Source: Bacteroidota bacterium
GTDB taxonomy: Bacteria; Bacteroidota; Bacteroidia; Bacteroidales; JAADGE01
DNA length: 50,481 bases
Direction: 5' to 3'
NCBI GenBank assembly: GCA_024277895.1
Contig: JAJRUH010000061.1
Location: 1 to 50,481 of the forward strand
Shown: positions 49,409 through 50,481 of the stretch, piece by piece
Layout: each line of letters begins with the position of its first letter
Position numbering within the stretch: the stretch's first letter is position 1
Position numbers and translations under genes: made by a program
The notes under the pieces: model-generated
What the model was told of the DNA's origin: nothing
Database searches by the model: none
Seen by the model: only the letters and a program-made list of their open reading frames with translations

Positions 49409-49431
49409 TTAAATATTTGGAAAGTAACTTG

Positions 49432-49494
49432 TCCGTTTATCAACGGATAGTAGTTGAAAACTACTGTTATGAAAAATCGAAGTTGCAAACTTCG
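49432..49494. repeat. Cluster of three consecutive hairpins downstream of the transposase remnant
   Basis: TCCGTT-TATC-AACGGA (49432-49447), AGTAGTT-GAA-AACTACT (49449-49465), CGAAGTT-GCA-AACTTCG (49478-49494). Confidence 0.8.
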
Positions 49495-49538
49495 CCTATC
49501 GAGGGGGGATTTATACGAACATTTTAAATAATTGAATT

Positions 49539-50481
49539 ATGAAATATATTATTGTTATAGCTTTTACTTTTATTACTTTAAAAGCAATTAGTCAACAAGA
49601 TTCTATTTACAATTTTGTAAAACAAGATTTTGATAAAATTATTCAATATGAAAAGAAACATGAAACAGTTGTCGAATTTTATAAAAACAGGAAGTTTTAT
49701 TATACTGATAGTATAAAACAAACATATTTAGTAAACATAATTACTAATAGTAATTATGGGGCTAGTTTTAATGGTGTCAATAAATTAATATATATTGGAG
49801 AAAACAGCCCTTTCAAAACAAACAGGAAAAAAATCTTAAATCATTTATTAAATGTTTGTAGATACCCAGAAAGAGATGTTGGAGAAGTTTATGATTTTAA
49901 ACCAGAAGATTTTGACAGTACTGCAAGGCAAAGAATTGTTCAATTAATAAACGGAAGATATTCCAATGAAGAAAATATAATCATTCACAATTACAGAAAA
50001 AATGATTATATAAAACATTTTGATAATCAATTTATAGAATATAGAATTGATAATGTTATTAAGAAAACAAATAAATCAAGAAAAGAAATAAGAGATAGTA
50101 TTTTAGAATATGAATTAAATTTGAGGTTTGGAGATACACTTAAAATTGTTAGATACCCAAAATCTCTTTTTGATATTGCTGGAAAATTTTATATTTATGA
50201 GGCTATTCCTGAATTAGAATTGTTATTAAAAAAACTCGAAAAAAATAATAAAAAGTATAATGATAAAATATTTACAATAAAAAAAGCACTGGCAAGGCTT
50301 GGCAATGAAGAATATGCTAATCAAGTTACAGATTCATTAATAAATTTTATAAAAACTGTTGATATAGGCATTTCAAATTATGATGAGATATTATATACAG
50401 CATCATATATTTGTAATAATAAATCTGCAGAGGTATATAAAGCAATATTACAATCAAACTATAAATACATTTGTTTGTATG
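49539..50481 (+). CDS. Secreted hypothetical protein, truncated by right window edge
   Basis: Not in ORF track (runs off the edge). Manual translation: MKYIIVIAFTFITLKAISQQDSIYNFVKQDFDKIIQYEKKHETVVEFYKNRKFYYTDS ... with no stop seen to the edge; N-terminal signal peptide. Confidence 0.75.
   Translation, partial: MKYIIVIAFTFITLKAISQQDSIYNFVKQDFDKIIQYEKKHETVVEFYKNRKFYYTDSIKQTYLVNIITNSNYGASFNGVNKLIYIGENSPFKTNRKKILNHLLNVCRYPERDVGEVYDFKPEDFDSTARQRIVQLINGRYSNEENIIIHNYRKNDYIKHFDNQFIEYRIDNVIKKTNKSRKEIRDSILEYELNLRFGDTLKIVRYPKSLFDIAGKFYIYEAIPELELLLKKLEKNNKKYNDKIFTIKKALARLGNEEYANQVTDSLINFIKTVDIGISNYDEILYTASYICNNKSAEVYKAILQSNYKYICLY

Overview
This 50.5-kb AT-rich chromosomal window looks like Bacteroidota: TTTG-N18/19-TAnnTTTG promoters, DUF3276, DUF4491 and DUF1573 proteins, and a TonB receptor. 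Most of it is core genome. Recognisable genes include hemG (partial, runs off the left edge), hemN, recQ (TTG start), queE, recN, an MsbA-type ABC exporter, lysS, pgi, a 7TM-HD phosphohydrolase, rpsA, rnz, miaA, smpB, a flotillin/NfeD pair, a DPP-IV-type S9 peptidase, rplS, rsmE and one tRNA-Leu(GAG). The accessory content is modest: two opposite-orientation copies of a ~240-bp MITE-like element with 15-bp terminal inverted repeats and apparent 4-bp target duplications, a second unrelated 132-bp MITE-like element, a decayed gene end, and a transposase C-terminal remnant followed by three hairpins. The most interesting candidates are: (i) a single 656-aa ORF fusing a butyrate-kinase-like enzyme to an ABC-type substrate-binding (PF04392-like) domain with no signal peptide; (ii) a co-directional TonB receptor / MFS permease / hemN / hemG cassette that could be a porphyrin salvage route; (iii) a 66-aa secreted protein with a polyproline-PIDGG-TM-basic tail resembling a PID-CTERM sorting signal; (iv) the transposase remnant with its hairpin cluster. 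I found no CRISPR array, prophage, rRNA operon or recognisable defence system. All family assignments are by eye, with no database search.
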